A DNA stretch of 41,464 nucleotides from a virus. The stretch covers positions 1 to 41,464 of IMG/VR virus record IMGVR_UViG_3300049927_000002; one strand, 5' to 3'. Under the pieces are notes generated by a model, which searched no databases, was not told the DNA's origin, and saw only the letters and a program-made list of their open reading frames with translations. Both the position numbers and the translations under genes were made by a program. Shown piece by piece: positions 7,809-14,396 of this stretch; the first letter of the stretch is position 1; every line of letters starts with the position of its first letter.

Positions 7809-8120
7809 CTATGCTGGGGTGAAGTTGGAGTTGTCTACGCCTACATTGGAAGCGATGAGCGCCGCCTTAGTGGCGTCGTCTACGATCCACTCGTATCCAC
7901 CCCTAAAGAAGTTCAGGTTGGTACGAGGATCGGAGGGAACGACTGGATAGTTCTTTGAACCAAGTTCATTGGTGTATGAATCGTAGCGGACCTGTTCGTA
8001 AACGCCAGGTGACACTTCTACGATGGATACTCCACGGTTCATCCTAAAGCGTTCGTGTAGTGCATTCCAGGCGAAGGGCGCCTCAGCGACCGTAGGCGTG
8101 GTAAAGAGCCAGTTTGCCAT
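7809..8120 (-). CDS. conserved head-region protein (103 aa)
   Basis: Start placed at ATG 8120 (MANWLFTTPTVAEAP), with AAGGAAGG upstream. Longer in-frame extension to 8210 runs into the decoration gene and is unlikely. The body has RGVSIVEVSPGVYEQVRY and ends FRGGYEWIVDDATKAALIAS plus NVGVDNSNFTPA, a pattern I associate with small proteins next to capsid genes in actinophages. Role unknown, probably virion. Confidence 0.6.
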   Translation of the reverse strand: MANWLFTTPTVAEAPFAWNALHERFRMNRGVSIVEVSPGVYEQVRYDSYTNELGSKNYPVVPSDPRTNLNFFRGGYEWIVDDATKAALIASNVGVDNSNFTPA

Positions 8121-8139
8121 TGAAGCGCCCTTCCTTATT

Positions 8140-8463
8140 TCACTGAGAGTAGAGAGTGAACCACTGAGTACCATCAGAAACGATGGCTGCTCGTCCAGTG
8201 GATCCACCAACGGTTCCTGCTACCATGGCGAACGTGGTAGCACCATTGATGGTCTCGGATGCGTTGCCATCGAGAGTCAGCACACCAGTGTTCTGGCAGA
8301 TAAGCTGATACACACGACCAGGCTGCGTAGTAGCAACCGCAGGGAGCGTGACAGTCTTGGTTGCAGAGTTGGTGTAGATGGTGACATAGTCATTCGCGGT
8401 CAGAGTGTAAGTCGTTCCTGCTACGGTGTTGGTGGTGAAACTAGTATTGTCGAAACCGGACAT
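8140..8463 (-). CDS. capsid decoration / head-fibre-like protein (107 aa)
   Basis: ATG 8463 is preceded by a near-perfect AGGAGG. The sequence has TLTANDYVTIYTNSATKTVT followed by LPAVATTQPGRVYQLICQN and ETINGATTF, ending DGTQWFTLYSQ. This beta fold recurs in phage head-decoration and fibre proteins. It lies directly after the major capsid gene, separated by a hairpin. Confidence 0.6.
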   Translation of the reverse strand: MSGFDNTSFTTNTVAGTTYTLTANDYVTIYTNSATKTVTLPAVATTQPGRVYQLICQNTGVLTLDGNASETINGATTFAMVAGTVGGSTGRAAIVSDGTQWFTLYSQ

Positions 8464-8495
8464 TGATCCTCCTGAGATTGGTTGATGGGGGAAGA

Positions 8496-8519
8496 GGGGC
8501 GCCCCCTGGAGGGCGCCCC
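8496..8519 (-). terminator. intercistronic hairpin after the capsid gene
   Basis: 9-bp perfect stem GGGGCGCCC (8496-8504) with GGGCGCCCC (8511-8519), loop CCTGGA. On the minus strand it follows the capsid stop by a few bases and is followed by TCTTCCCCC, a weak T-tract. It is likely a partial terminator or a 3' stabiliser that raises capsid mRNA relative to downstream genes. Confidence 0.6.
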
Positions 8520-8526
8520 ATCTCAA

Positions 8527-9492
8527 CTACGCTCCAGCGTGGATAGAGCTGGTAGTCTCAGTGCGAATCAGAGCCTCAGGACGGTACAGAGACCATCCTG
8601 CTACACCGTACCAGCCAAGAGGCTGGAAGCGGGTCAGCTTGTCAACGACTGGACCGCGAACGGTGTGGAACTCTTCAGCAACGGCCTCAGCCAGTGCCTG
8701 CTGACCTACGGTGTAGGTCTGGAATACGCGAACAGTTCCACCAGCACCAGTCAGAGCAGAGTTTACGCGAGGAGTCTCGATGAAGACACTTCCCTCGTAC
8801 TCTCCGATCTCTCCGGCCCAGATGTTTCCTGCTGCGCTGTAGTTGTGCGGATCACGCCACGCTGCCGAACCAGTCTCGGCACGGAGGTCATGAGAAACCT
8901 CTGGAGAGATGTACGTGGTGTAGAAGCTACCCTTGTTCGGGTGAACCTTCTGAACGCGCAGCTTGGCTACTGCAAGACGTACGGCCTTGGAGCTGTAGAT
9001 AGATGCGGTAGTTACGCCAGCGGTAGTACCACCGTTGTACGTAGGTGCGACAGTAGCTGGGTCACCGTTCTGACGGATGACCTGAGTACCAGTCTGCAGA
9101 ACATTCTGAACAACAAGGTCAACGGAGTCCACAAGGTTCCATGCAACCTGGTTGACAAGGCCAGCAGTCACGTCAGTGAAGCTGAACAGGTCAAGCTTGT
9201 TGGAAACCAGGATCGAGTTACCGTACTCGTTCAGAGTTACGGAGATGGTAGTCGGGTTACCTGCCGCTACAGCGTCAGGATCGACCAGCTCGTTGAGCGG
9301 GGTGATTGCCTGTGCGAGATCCTGGTAGATCTCGAACACGACACTGGAGCCAGGCATTGCCTGCTGAACAGGTCGCTTGTCGGCGACCTGGCGGAACGTG
9401 GGCTGAGCGCGCAGAGCGAACTCAAGAGCCCTGTCATACGTGGTCTGTACGAGGTTTGCCATCGCGGCAGTACCCGTGAAGGCGTTAGCCAA
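8527..9492 (-). CDS. major capsid protein, N4-gp56-like
   Basis: 321 aa with recognisable HK97-fold capsid features of the N4-gp56 group: N-terminal YDRALEFALRAQPTFRQVAD, KRPVQQAMPGSSVVFEIYQD, TLNEYGNSILVSNKLDLF and a C-terminal domain with FHTVRGPVVDKLTRF. I chose TTG 9492 because it gives MANAFTGT, the usual start of relatives; ATG 9462 is an alternative. The AGGATG ribosome site lies in a 6-bp hairpin (9502-9516). It follows the scaffold gene as expected. Confidence 0.9.
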   Translation of the reverse strand: MANAFTGTAAMANLVQTTYDRALEFALRAQPTFRQVADKRPVQQAMPGSSVVFEIYQDLAQAITPLNELVDPDAVAAGNPTTISVTLNEYGNSILVSNKLDLFSFTDVTAGLVNQVAWNLVDSVDLVVQNVLQTGTQVIRQNGDPATVAPTYNGGTTAGVTTASIYSSKAVRLAVAKLRVQKVHPNKGSFYTTYISPEVSHDLRAETGSAAWRDPHNYSAAGNIWAGEIGEYEGSVFIETPRVNSALTGAGGTVRVFQTYTVGQQALAEAVAEEFHTVRGPVVDKLTRFQPLGWYGVAGWSLYRPEALIRTETTSSIHAGA

Positions 9493-9501
9493 TCTGGTTC
9501 A

Positions 9502-9516
9502 CATCCTAAAAGGATG
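9502..9516 (-). promoter_or_regulatory. hairpin containing the capsid ribosome site
   Basis: CATCCT (9502-9507), AAA, AGGATG (9511-9516). On the minus strand the 3' arm is the AGGATG that would serve as ribosome site nine bases before TTG 9492. The stem is short, so it may only modulate translation. Confidence 0.4.
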
Positions 9517-9524
9517 GGCCTCAG

Positions 9525-10001
9525 CTAATGTAGCCGCGCCATGTTGGCGATAAGGCCCTGAATGTCAGTAGCATCGTTGACCGCAGCCTGAGCAAGTTCC
9601 ATGGATCCTAGTGGATTTCCACTCTGACCGGCTTCATTGAGCCTCTGGAACTGTGCGGCAGCGTCGCCCGTAAGAACGGGCGCTGGGTCAACTGAATTGG
9701 GAACAGATGGCGTTCCCTGCGATCCGAATGCTGTCTTCATAGTAGTTACCCACTCCTGAATCTTTGCCGGATCTGCGTCACCCTGATACAGCGGAGCTGC
9801 GGCAGGAACGCCTAGTGATTCAAAAACTCCGCTAACCTTAGTAGCTCGCAGATCCTGCTGGATAGTGGCCAGACTAGCCGCAAGATCTTTGTTCTGCTGC
9901 TGAAGTGCGGTGTATGCATCGCGAAGTGCCTTGGGCCCGCTGCTTGCGCTGTCGTTGGCCTGGCCTGCGTTGTCGTTGTCGTCGAATCCCCAATTAGTCA
10001 C
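9525..10001 (-). CDS. scaffolding protein
   Basis: 158 aa, acidic and polar, with a helical segment rich in Gln/Leu (residues ~27-52, ALRDAYTALQQQNKDLAASL) typical of a coiled coil, a flexible Pro/Ser middle and a short helical C-terminus. Scaffolds guide capsid assembly and leave before DNA packaging. The assignment rests on composition and its place immediately before the major capsid gene. Confidence 0.7.
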   Translation of the reverse strand: MTNWGFDDNDNAGQANDSASSGPKALRDAYTALQQQNKDLAASLATIQQDLRATKVSGVFESLGVPAAAPLYQGDADPAKIQEWVTTMKTAFGSQGTPSVPNSVDPAPVLTGDAAAQFQRLNEAGQSGNPLGSMELAQAAVNDATDIQGLIANMARLH

Positions 10002-10030
10002 TTGAACTCCTAGTTAGATGTGAACGCCAA

Positions 10031-10057
10031 AAGCCACGACCTAGGGGATCGTGGCTT
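10031..10057 (-). terminator. terminator-like hairpin after the tRNA array
   Basis: 9-bp stem AAGCCACGA (10031-10039) with TCGTGGCTT (10049-10057). On the minus strand it is followed by TTTTGG. It lies between the last tRNA (ends 10119) and the scaffold gene, so it could define the 3' end of the tRNA transcript while some transcription continues into the capsid genes. 10058-10118 holds nothing I recognise. Confidence 0.55.
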
Positions 10058-10118
10058 CGCTCGTTCGAATGGTTGCCAGTCTTCACTACGATACAGCCTG
10101 CTGGCTTGGGCGTATCGG

Positions 10119-10189
10119 TACCCCGTGACAGAATCGAACTGCCGTAGCCGGTTTGTAGGACCGGCGTTCTCCCATTGAACTAACAGGGC
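10119..10189 (-). tRNA. tRNA-Val (UAC), C33 variant
   Basis: Full cloverleaf: 7-bp acceptor GCCCTGT/ACGGGGT with G-U pairs, D-arm GTTC/GAAC, anticodon stem CCGGT/ACCGG, T-arm GGCAG/CTGTC around TTCGATT. The loop CCTACAA puts C at position 33, where U is nearly universal; the D-arm looks glycine-like. Isotype is read from the anticodon only. Confidence 0.7.
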
Positions 10190-10190
10190 A

Positions 10191-10257
10191 TAGCCTCACT
10201 CGGAGTCGAACCGAGCCTTTGACCTTAGGAGAGTCAAGTCTATCCGCTAGTGAAGCA
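10191..10257 (-). tRNA. tRNA-Arg (CCU), short D-arm
   Basis: Anticodon arm TGACT/GGTCA with loop CTCCTAA, T-arm CTCGG/CCGAG around TTCGACT. Acceptor pairs at six of seven positions (1-72 is T-T), and the D region is unusually short, so total length is only about 67. Might be a degraded gene. Confidence 0.6.
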
Positions 10258-10258
10258 G

Positions 10259-10330
10259 CTCTTCAGGCAGGGATCGAACCTGCGATACCGGAGTTAACAG
10301 CTCCGTGCCGTACCACTTGGCTACTGAAGA
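10259..10330 (-). tRNA. tRNA-Asn (GUU)
   Basis: Acceptor TCTTCAG/CTGAAGA pairs fully, anticodon stem CGGAG/CTCCG with loop CTGTTAA, T-arm GCAGG/CCTGC. Discriminator G. Canonical. Confidence 0.9.
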
Positions 10331-10333
10331 ATA

Positions 10334-10380
10334 GCTAGGTTTCCGGTAGCGCCCACCTAGCGCAGACATCTTTGGCTACC
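10334..10380 (-). other. intergenic interleaved hairpins (possible pseudoknot)
   Basis: GCTAGGT (10334-10340) pairs with ACCTAGC (10355-10361), while GGTAGC (10345-10350) pairs with GCTACC (10375-10380). The two stems interleave, so they are either alternatives or a pseudoknot. It fills the gap between tRNA-Asn and tRNA-Thr; it may be a processing element or a tRNA relic. Confidence 0.35.
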
Positions 10381-10386
10381 ACTGCG

Positions 10387-10459
10387 AGCCCCACGAAGGA
10401 ATCGAACCCTCATCTGATGATTACTAAACACCGGCTCTAATCCGTTGAGCTAGCGGGGC
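10387..10459 (-). tRNA. tRNA-Thr (AGU)
   Basis: Acceptor GCCCCGC/GTGGGGC, D-arm GCTC/GAGC, T-arm GAGGG/CCTTC. Loop TTAGTAA gives anticodon AGU. The closing pair of the anticodon stem is T-T, and the A34 anticodon is unusual for bacterial Thr. Isotype from anticodon only. Confidence 0.65.
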
Positions 10460-10469
10460 AAGTTGAGCA

Positions 10470-10489
10470 GTGGCCCCCTGAAGGGCCAC
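10470..10489 (-). terminator. hairpin inside the tRNA array
   Basis: Stem GTGGCCC (10470-10476) with GGGCCAC (10483-10489), loop CCTGAA, in the 77-base gap between tRNA-Lys and tRNA-Thr. No T-tract on the minus strand, so a processing or stability element is as likely as a terminator. Confidence 0.45.
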
Positions 10490-10536
10490 CCATCATCTCC
10501 CGCCACTTAAGGCTGGACAGAGATGAAGCTGCTCAG

Positions 10537-10611
10537 TGTTCCGGGTGGGATTCGAACCCACGTTCACAAGGATTAAGAGTCCCTTGCACTACCAGGCTGT
10601 GCGACCGGAGC
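10537..10611 (-). tRNA. tRNA-Lys (CUU)
   Basis: D-arm GCAC/GTGC, anticodon stem AGGGA/TCCTT with loop CTCTTAA, T-arm GTGGG/CCCAC. Acceptor GCTCCGG/CCGGAAC has one C-A mismatch at 2-71. Confidence 0.85.
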
Positions 10612-10612
10612 G

Positions 10613-10684
10613 TGTTCCATGAGGGATTCGAACCCCCATCAGAGCCTTCGTAGGACCCTGTCCTATCCATTGGACGAATGGAAC
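10613..10684 (-). tRNA. tRNA-Arg (ACG)
   Basis: Acceptor GTTCCAT/ATGGAAC, D-arm GTCC/GGAC, anticodon loop CTACGAA, T-arm GGGGG/CCCTC. A34 would be converted to inosine by host TadA, the normal bacterial situation for this tRNA. Confidence 0.9.
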
Positions 10685-10686
10685 GG

Positions 10687-10757
10687 GGTGACCAGTGGGA
10701 ATCGAACCCACGTCAAGAGGGACACAACCTCTTGTTCTACCATTGAACCATGGTCAC
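10687..10757 (-). tRNA. tRNA-His (GUG)
   Basis: Acceptor GTGACCA/TGGTCAC, D-arm GTTC/GAAC, anticodon stem AGAGG/CCTCT with loop TTGTGTC, T-arm GTGGG/CCCAC, discriminator C as expected for His. Confidence 0.9.
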
Positions 10758-10759
10758 AG

Positions 10760-10831
10760 CAGCCTGTGTAGGGATCGAACCTACGCGCACCGGGTTTCAA
10801 CCGGATGCTCTTCCGACTGAGCTAACAGACT
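10760..10831 (-). tRNA. tRNA-Phe (GAA)
   Basis: Acceptor AGTCTGT/ACAGGCT, D-arm GCTC/GAGC, loop TTGAAAC, T-arm GTAGG/CCTAC. Outermost anticodon-stem pair is T-T. The 68 bases between it and tRNA-Glu (10832-10899) hold only a CCACG/CGTGG hairpin. Confidence 0.85.
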
Positions 10832-10899
10832 ATGAAGCGTTTGGCACCACGACCGCGAGGTTGCCGTGGATCAGAGACATCAGTAGCTTCCCTCTGTCG

Positions 10900-10972
10900 T
10901 ACTCCATGAGGGGATTGAACCCTCACCTTCCGGGTGAGAACCGGATGTCCAGAACCACTAGACGAATGGAGC
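10900..10972 (-). tRNA. tRNA-Glu (CUC)
   Basis: Acceptor GCTCCAT/ATGGAGT, D-arm with GTC/GGAC typical of Glu, anticodon stem TCCGG/CCGGA with loop TTCTCAC, T-arm GAGGG/CCCTC. Confidence 0.9.
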
Positions 10973-10977
10973 AAGAG

Positions 10978-11050
10978 TACAGCAGGTGGGATTCGAACCC
11001 ACGTCTTGCAGGGTCTAAGCCTGTTGCCTCGGCCGTTGGGCTACTGCTGC
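10978..11050 (-). tRNA. tRNA-Leu (UAG), short variable arm
   Basis: Acceptor GCAGCAG/CTGCTGT, loop CTTAGAC, T-arm GTGGG/CCCAC. Leucine tRNAs are normally class II with a long variable arm, but here the variable region is only about five bases. Either an unusual phage tRNA-Leu or a non-standard identity. Confidence 0.65.
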
Positions 11051-11051
11051 G

Positions 11052-11124
11052 CGAATCTGAAGGGAGTCGAACCCTCTACCACTACCGTGACAAGGTAGCG
11101 CTCTAACCGATGAGCTACAGATCC
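11052..11124 (-). tRNA. tRNA-Asp (GUC)
   Basis: Acceptor GGATCTG/CAGATTC, D-arm GCTC/GAGC, anticodon stem CTACC/GGTAG with loop TTGTCAC, T-arm GAGGG/CCCTT. Discriminator G. Confidence 0.9.
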
Positions 11125-11128
11125 AGAG

Positions 11129-11200
11129 TAGGGAAGGAAGGAGTCGAACCTTCGTCACCGCTTTATCAGAGCAATGCACTAACCGTTGTGCTACATCCCA
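11129..11200 (-). tRNA. tRNA-Ile (GAU)
   Basis: D-arm GCAC/GTGC, anticodon stem TTGCT/AGCGG with loop CTGATAA, T-arm GAAGG/CCTTC. Acceptor TGGGATG/CTTCCCT has mismatches at 1-72 and 6-67, so charging efficiency is doubtful. Confidence 0.75.
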
Positions 11201-11201
11201 G

Positions 11202-11273
11202 TGGACAATGAGAGATTCGAACTCTCGCTAGCTGCGTGCAAAACAGCCGTGCTACCGTTAACACTAATCGCCC
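11202..11273 (-). tRNA. tRNA-Ala (UGC)
   Basis: Acceptor GGGCGAT/ATTGTCC includes G-U wobble pairs but no mismatch. D-arm GTGT/GCAC, anticodon stem GCTGT/GCAGC with loop TTTGCAC, T-arm GAGAG/CTCTC. Confidence 0.9.
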
Positions 11274-11275
11274 AG

Positions 11276-11343
11276 AAACCGCGCCGGATTCGAACCGGGT
11301 CTCTCGTGTTGCAGACGAGATCCGCACCAAGCGGATCACGATC
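11276..11343 (-). tRNA. tRNA-Cys (GCA)
   Basis: Acceptor GATCGTG/CGCGGTT, D-arm CCGC/GCGG closing a tight loop TTGGT, anticodon stem CTCGT/ACGAG with loop CTGCAAC. T-stem is effectively four pairs. Short but recognisable. Confidence 0.8.
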
Positions 11344-11344
11344 G

Positions 11345-11423
11345 TGAGTCGTCTAGGAATCGCACCTAGCGTGTCGCAATGACGCAGGGGTTACAGCCCC
11401 GCTTGTGCACTAGCACCCAACCC
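11345..11423 (-). tRNA. tRNA-Tyr (GUA), class II
   Basis: Loop CTGTAAC, a long variable arm (GTC ATTGC GAC) and T-arm CTAGG/CCTAG. The T-loop begins TGCG rather than TTCG. Acceptor has a mismatch at 7-66. The 58 bases to the next tRNA (11424-11481) contain nothing I recognise. Confidence 0.85.
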
Positions 11424-11481
11424 AAGTGATGAACTTCTTGCCGACCTCTAGCTAGTCAAGGTACTCATCTGCGGCAACAAG

Positions 11482-11559
11482 CGGAAAGGTGAGGAATCGA
11501 ACCCCGACCCGAAGGACAGTTGACTAGCAATCAACCTGGACACCATGTCCAACCAATCC
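11482..11559 (-). tRNA. tRNA-Ser (GCU), class II
   Basis: Anticodon stem GTTGA/TCAAC with loop TTGCTAG, long variable arm, T-loop TTCGATT. Acceptor GGATTGG/CCTTTCC has two internal T-T mismatches (4-69 and 5-68). Confidence 0.8.
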
Positions 11560-11561
11560 AG

Positions 11562-11642
11562 AGGAAAGTAGAGGAGTCGAACCCCTAGCCAAGGCTAGCA
11601 CGGTTTTCTAGACCGCTTACCCACCATCGGGTGCTACCTTCC
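11562..11642 (-). tRNA. tRNA-Ser (AGA), class II
   Basis: Acceptor GGAAGGT/ACTTTCC pairs (with a G-U), anticodon stem GCGGT/ACCGT with loop CTAGAAA, variable arm GCTAGCC/GGCTAG, T-arm GGGG/CCTC. An A34 serine tRNA is unusual in bacteria. Confidence 0.8.
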
Positions 11643-11646
11643 AAAG

Positions 11647-11718
11647 CTGCTCCTCAAGGATTCGAACCTCGTACGGGTGGTTCAGAGCCACCTGTGTTAC
11701 CGATTACACCAAGAAGCA
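11647..11718 (-). tRNA. tRNA-Gln (CUG)
   Basis: Acceptor TGCTTCT/AGGAGCA, D-arm GTGT/ACAC, anticodon stem GGTGG/CCACC with loop CTCTGAA, T-arm CGAGG/CCTTG. Canonical. Confidence 0.9.
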
Positions 11719-11722
11719 TTGG

Positions 11723-11793
11723 CAAAGGTCGAGGGATTCGAACCCTCACGGTACGGTTTTGGAGACCGACCGACACAACCTACGCTGACCAAT
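11723..11793 (-). tRNA. tRNA-Trp (CCA)
   Basis: Anticodon arm CGGT/ACCG with loop CTCCAAA, T-arm GAGGG/CCCTC. Acceptor ATTGGTC/GACCTTT is mismatched at 2-71 and 3-70 and the D-arm is weak, so it may be functionally impaired. Confidence 0.75.
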
Positions 11794-11794
11794 A

Positions 11795-11865
11795 TGGCTA
11801 GGCTGGGAATCGAACCCAGAGTTCAGGCTTATGAGGCCCACGTGTTACCGTTACACTACCCAGCA
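11795..11865 (-). tRNA. tRNA-Met (CAU)
   Basis: D-arm GTGT/ACAC, anticodon stem TGGGC/GCCTG with loop CTCATAA, T-arm CTGGG/CCCAG. Position 1-72 is an unpaired T-C, as in initiators, but the anticodon stem lacks the three consecutive G-C pairs of initiator tRNA. Could also be Ile2 after lysidine modification. Confidence 0.8.
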
Positions 11866-11866
11866 G

Positions 11867-11937
11867 AGCCTCACGCCAGGTTCGAACTGGCGAGACCTGT
11901 TTGGAAGACAGGTATGTTACCACTACATCAGTGAGGC
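11867..11937 (-). tRNA. tRNA-Gly (UCC)
   Basis: Acceptor GCCTCAC/GTGAGGC, anticodon stem CCTGT/ACAGG with loop CTTCCAA, T-arm GCCAG/CTGGC. Canonical. Confidence 0.9.
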
Positions 11938-11941
11938 AAAG

Positions 11942-12013
11942 TCTGATAGGAGAGAATCGAACTCCCAGCTTCCTACTCCCAAAGCAGGCGGGCGGCCATT
12001 GCCCATCTATCAG
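11942..12013 (-). tRNA. tRNA-Pro (UGG)
   Basis: Acceptor CTGATAG/CTATCAG, D-arm GGGC/GCCC, anticodon stem CCTGC/GTAGG with loop TTTGGGA, T-arm GGGAG/CTCTC. First tRNA to be transcribed in the array. Confidence 0.9.
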
Positions 12014-12016
12014 ATA

Positions 12017-12038
12017 GTCTGGCCCTTAGGGGCCAGAC
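12017..12038 (-). terminator. hairpin between gene block and tRNA array
   Basis: 9-bp stem GTCTGGCCC (12017-12025) with GGGCCAGAC (12030-12038), loop TTAG. It separates the 342-aa gene from the first tRNA. No T-tract on the minus strand, so it could be an RNA-processing hairpin that frees the tRNA precursor. Confidence 0.5.
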
Positions 12039-12056
12039 GTGTCCTAACTTGCAAGC

Positions 12057-13085
12057 TTACCTTGCTCCACCACTCTGCGCAAGTCCATTCTTTGCAGCTC
12101 CGGCAGATCCGCTGAATGCACCCTGTTCAGAGCTGATCAGCCTACGCTTCTGTTCTGCTGCAGTATTGAGCCCTTCAAACTGAGCCTGTTCGGCAGCTCG
12201 CTGACTCCACTGTCCGCCATAGATTCCACTCAGTCCGATTAGACTTCCATACTCCTTGCCGATCTGAGAGTATCCAGCAGCAGCCTGATCCCTGGTGACT
12301 CCCTGAGTAGCTAGGGTGTCGGAGTAGTTCTGATCGAACTTGAGACCCTGTCGTAGCGCTTCGCCTCCGATGGCAGCGGTCGCTGCTGCCTTCTGAATGA
12401 TCGGAAGGCTCTTATCCTTATCAAGGAAGTAGGCAGTCATCTCGGAGTCAGACAGTCCCATGGCATTGAGGGCTTGCTTGTACATAGGGTTAGCAAGGAT
12501 CGTCGCCTGGGTGGCTAGGTCCACACGCTTCTGTACTTCTGTCGGGCTTACGTCTCCACTGATCCAAGCAGTAAAGTCTGCTGGAGTGTCGTAGAACCCC
12601 ATGGGCAGACCAGACTGCCTCATGATCTGACGATAGCTGGATTCGGTTGACAGATACTCGGCCGGAGACAGAACAGGAAGACCAGCCTTCTGCCGTGCGG
12701 TATTCGCTGCGAACCTCTGCTTGTACTCGGTCGTGTCTTGCAGCAGAACGCTGATCGTGTCTGAACTATAGCCGTTCTTCACGAAGTCAAAGATCTTACC
12801 AGCAAGAGTTCCCAGACCATACTGACTGAATAGGCTGTTCAGGGCCATGTAGGCGTCGCGACTAGCTCCTGTAAGGAGCTTGTCGTACTGGCCAGACTTC
12901 TCGTACACCTGGTTCTGTGTAGAGGTTCGCTTGCCAGTGATGTCCTCGATCTGCCTCTGAAGTATGATCTTACTGTTGGCATTCATGTTCTTGTTCTTGA
13001 GCTGATTGTTCAGCACGGCAAGCTGAGAGTCGTACAGCTTGAGCTGAACGTTTAGCGCAGCAGTCTGGTCTACTGGTGTGGTCAT
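12057..13085 (-). CDS. internal virion / structural protein (342 aa)
   Basis: Strong AGGAG before ATG 13085. The N-terminal ~60 residues are a Gln/Asn/Lys-rich coiled-coil (LYDSQLAVLNNQLKNKNMN); the middle contains helical stretches with DTPADFTAWISGDVSPTEVQ; the C-terminus is Gly/Ala/Ser-rich. It follows the two hydrolase genes and precedes the tRNAs. The predominantly helical, extended character fits a protein ejected with the DNA, but I recognise no family. Confidence 0.5.
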   Translation of the reverse strand: MTTPVDQTAALNVQLKLYDSQLAVLNNQLKNKNMNANSKIILQRQIEDITGKRTSTQNQVYEKSGQYDKLLTGASRDAYMALNSLFSQYGLGTLAGKIFDFVKNGYSSDTISVLLQDTTEYKQRFAANTARQKAGLPVLSPAEYLSTESSYRQIMRQSGLPMGFYDTPADFTAWISGDVSPTEVQKRVDLATQATILANPMYKQALNAMGLSDSEMTAYFLDKDKSLPIIQKAAATAAIGGEALRQGLKFDQNYSDTLATQGVTRDQAAAGYSQIGKEYGSLIGLSGIYGGQWSQRAAEQAQFEGLNTAAEQKRRLISSEQGAFSGSAGAAKNGLAQSGGAR

Positions 13086-13093
13086 CTTGACTC

Positions 13094-14386
13094 CTAGTAC
13101 TTCACGCCGAAGTCAGCCAGTACCTGGTGACCTACTTGCATAAGACTGTTCTGGGCATTTGTAGTCTGCTTCCACCGAGGATCTTCTCTCAGCTTCTGCT
13201 CATACTGCCACAGTGGCATAGCTTCCTTTTTGGCGGAAGCTGGATTGGTCCAGTTCATTGCAGACTTCACGGTTGGATCGAACAGATTGATCGATCCTCC
13301 TGGTAGCTCAAGGATCTGAGACATGCTTTGCATATACGGCTGTGCCAGGTCGGAGACGACCTGTCCATCTGAGATCTGCTTACTCCACTGAGGAAACAGA
13401 GAGATGGCGTTCTGCTGGATTTCGTTCTTGAAGTCCTGTAGTGTCGCAGCTCCTCGAACGATAGACCGTGCGTTCTTTGCGTACCAGTCACCAGACATGC
13501 TCACGCCCATAGAGTAAGCATACGAAGACATCGAATCCCATGCCTCTCCAGCTTCTCCCTGGTGAATGCCCTTGTCAAGATTGACATACTGTCCGAGATA
13601 GAAGCGTACCTGAGCTTCGCTCCATCCGTTACTGACAATCTTGTACGCCGCGTTGGTGACATACTTGTCAGCCCACTGATCCCTGATTCCCATCTTCTCA
13701 GCAAGTTGCCTGGCGGTTACCTGGGCCTGATCGAACTGAGCCTTGGCTGTAGCTGGATCGGTTGCCTTGAGTACAAGGAACTTCTTCTCGGTTTCGCTAT
13801 GGGTCTTGAACCATGTAGTGTTCTTGAGGGATGCACCGAACCTGGTTGCGTTCCATCCTCCAGCTACTGCCTTGCTGAATAGCTTCTTAAGTTCTGGATT
13901 GGCATTCAGGAATGCGGAGGTGAAGCCGTACTGTTCAGCTAGTTCTGCTGCGCTTAGCTCTGGCACTACTACGCCTCCGCTCTTGGTGAATGATCCTGCT
14001 CCAGCAGGCGCGCCGCCAGCGCGACTGATGACCTGGTCGACATAAGACTTGATGGATGGTCCACCATATTGAGACTTCGTGGATTCTGACAGATTTGGAT
14101 TGCCAGAGTACCACGCCGCCGCTGCTCCACGGTCGCCGTACTGGTTGTACAGCGACTTGAGCTTTCCCCTCGCTACGGCCTCTTGTGCTGCTGGATTGTT
14201 CAGGAACTGATTCGGAGTAAGAGACTTGCCATAGTAAGCCTTGGTCCATCCGGGAACATTGTCCCCCATGACCTGATACTTTCCGTAAGCCCTGTCTCCG
14301 CCAGTCCATACACCGAGCGCGCCATAGTTGCTACCAGACTCTTGCTGAGCGATGGACCAGAAGAACTGTTCGAAAGGAACGCTCAT
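13094..14386 (-). CDS. virion-associated lytic-transglycosylase-like protein
   Basis: 430 aa. Residues ~5-125 look like an SLT-type fold: SIAQQESGSNYGALGVW with the catalytic-type Glu, then YGKYQVMG, GRAxxAAAWYSGNP-like pattern and a closing helix. From residue ~150 the protein is homologous to the adjacent 434-aa protein (ELAEQYGFTSAFLNANPELK, TTWFKTHSETEKK, DFKNEIQQNA, EDPRWKQTTNAQNSLMQVG). It would cut peptidoglycan during DNA entry. Start ATG 14386 has AGGAG upstream. Confidence 0.7.
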   Translation of the reverse strand: MSVPFEQFFWSIAQQESGSNYGALGVWTGGDRAYGKYQVMGDNVPGWTKAYYGKSLTPNQFLNNPAAQEAVARGKLKSLYNQYGDRGAAAAWYSGNPNLSESTKSQYGGPSIKSYVDQVISRAGGAPAGAGSFTKSGGVVVPELSAAELAEQYGFTSAFLNANPELKKLFSKAVAGGWNATRFGASLKNTTWFKTHSETEKKFLVLKATDPATAKAQFDQAQVTARQLAEKMGIRDQWADKYVTNAAYKIVSNGWSEAQVRFYLGQYVNLDKGIHQGEAGEAWDSMSSYAYSMGVSMSGDWYAKNARSIVRGAATLQDFKNEIQQNAISLFPQWSKQISDGQVVSDLAQPYMQSMSQILELPGGSINLFDPTVKSAMNWTNPASAKKEAMPLWQYEQKLREDPRWKQTTNAQNSLMQVGHQVLADFGVKY

Positions 14387-14396
14387 CGCTCAGCTC

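Noticed and set aside
8482-9528. Plus-strand open frame of 348 codons opposite the capsid gene
   Set aside because: Antisense to the major capsid protein and lacks a ribosome site or family resemblance.
10119-12013. CRISPR-like array suggested by regularly spaced TTCGAA motifs
   Set aside because: The recurring TTCGAxT blocks are tRNA T-loops at tRNA spacing, each within a cloverleaf.
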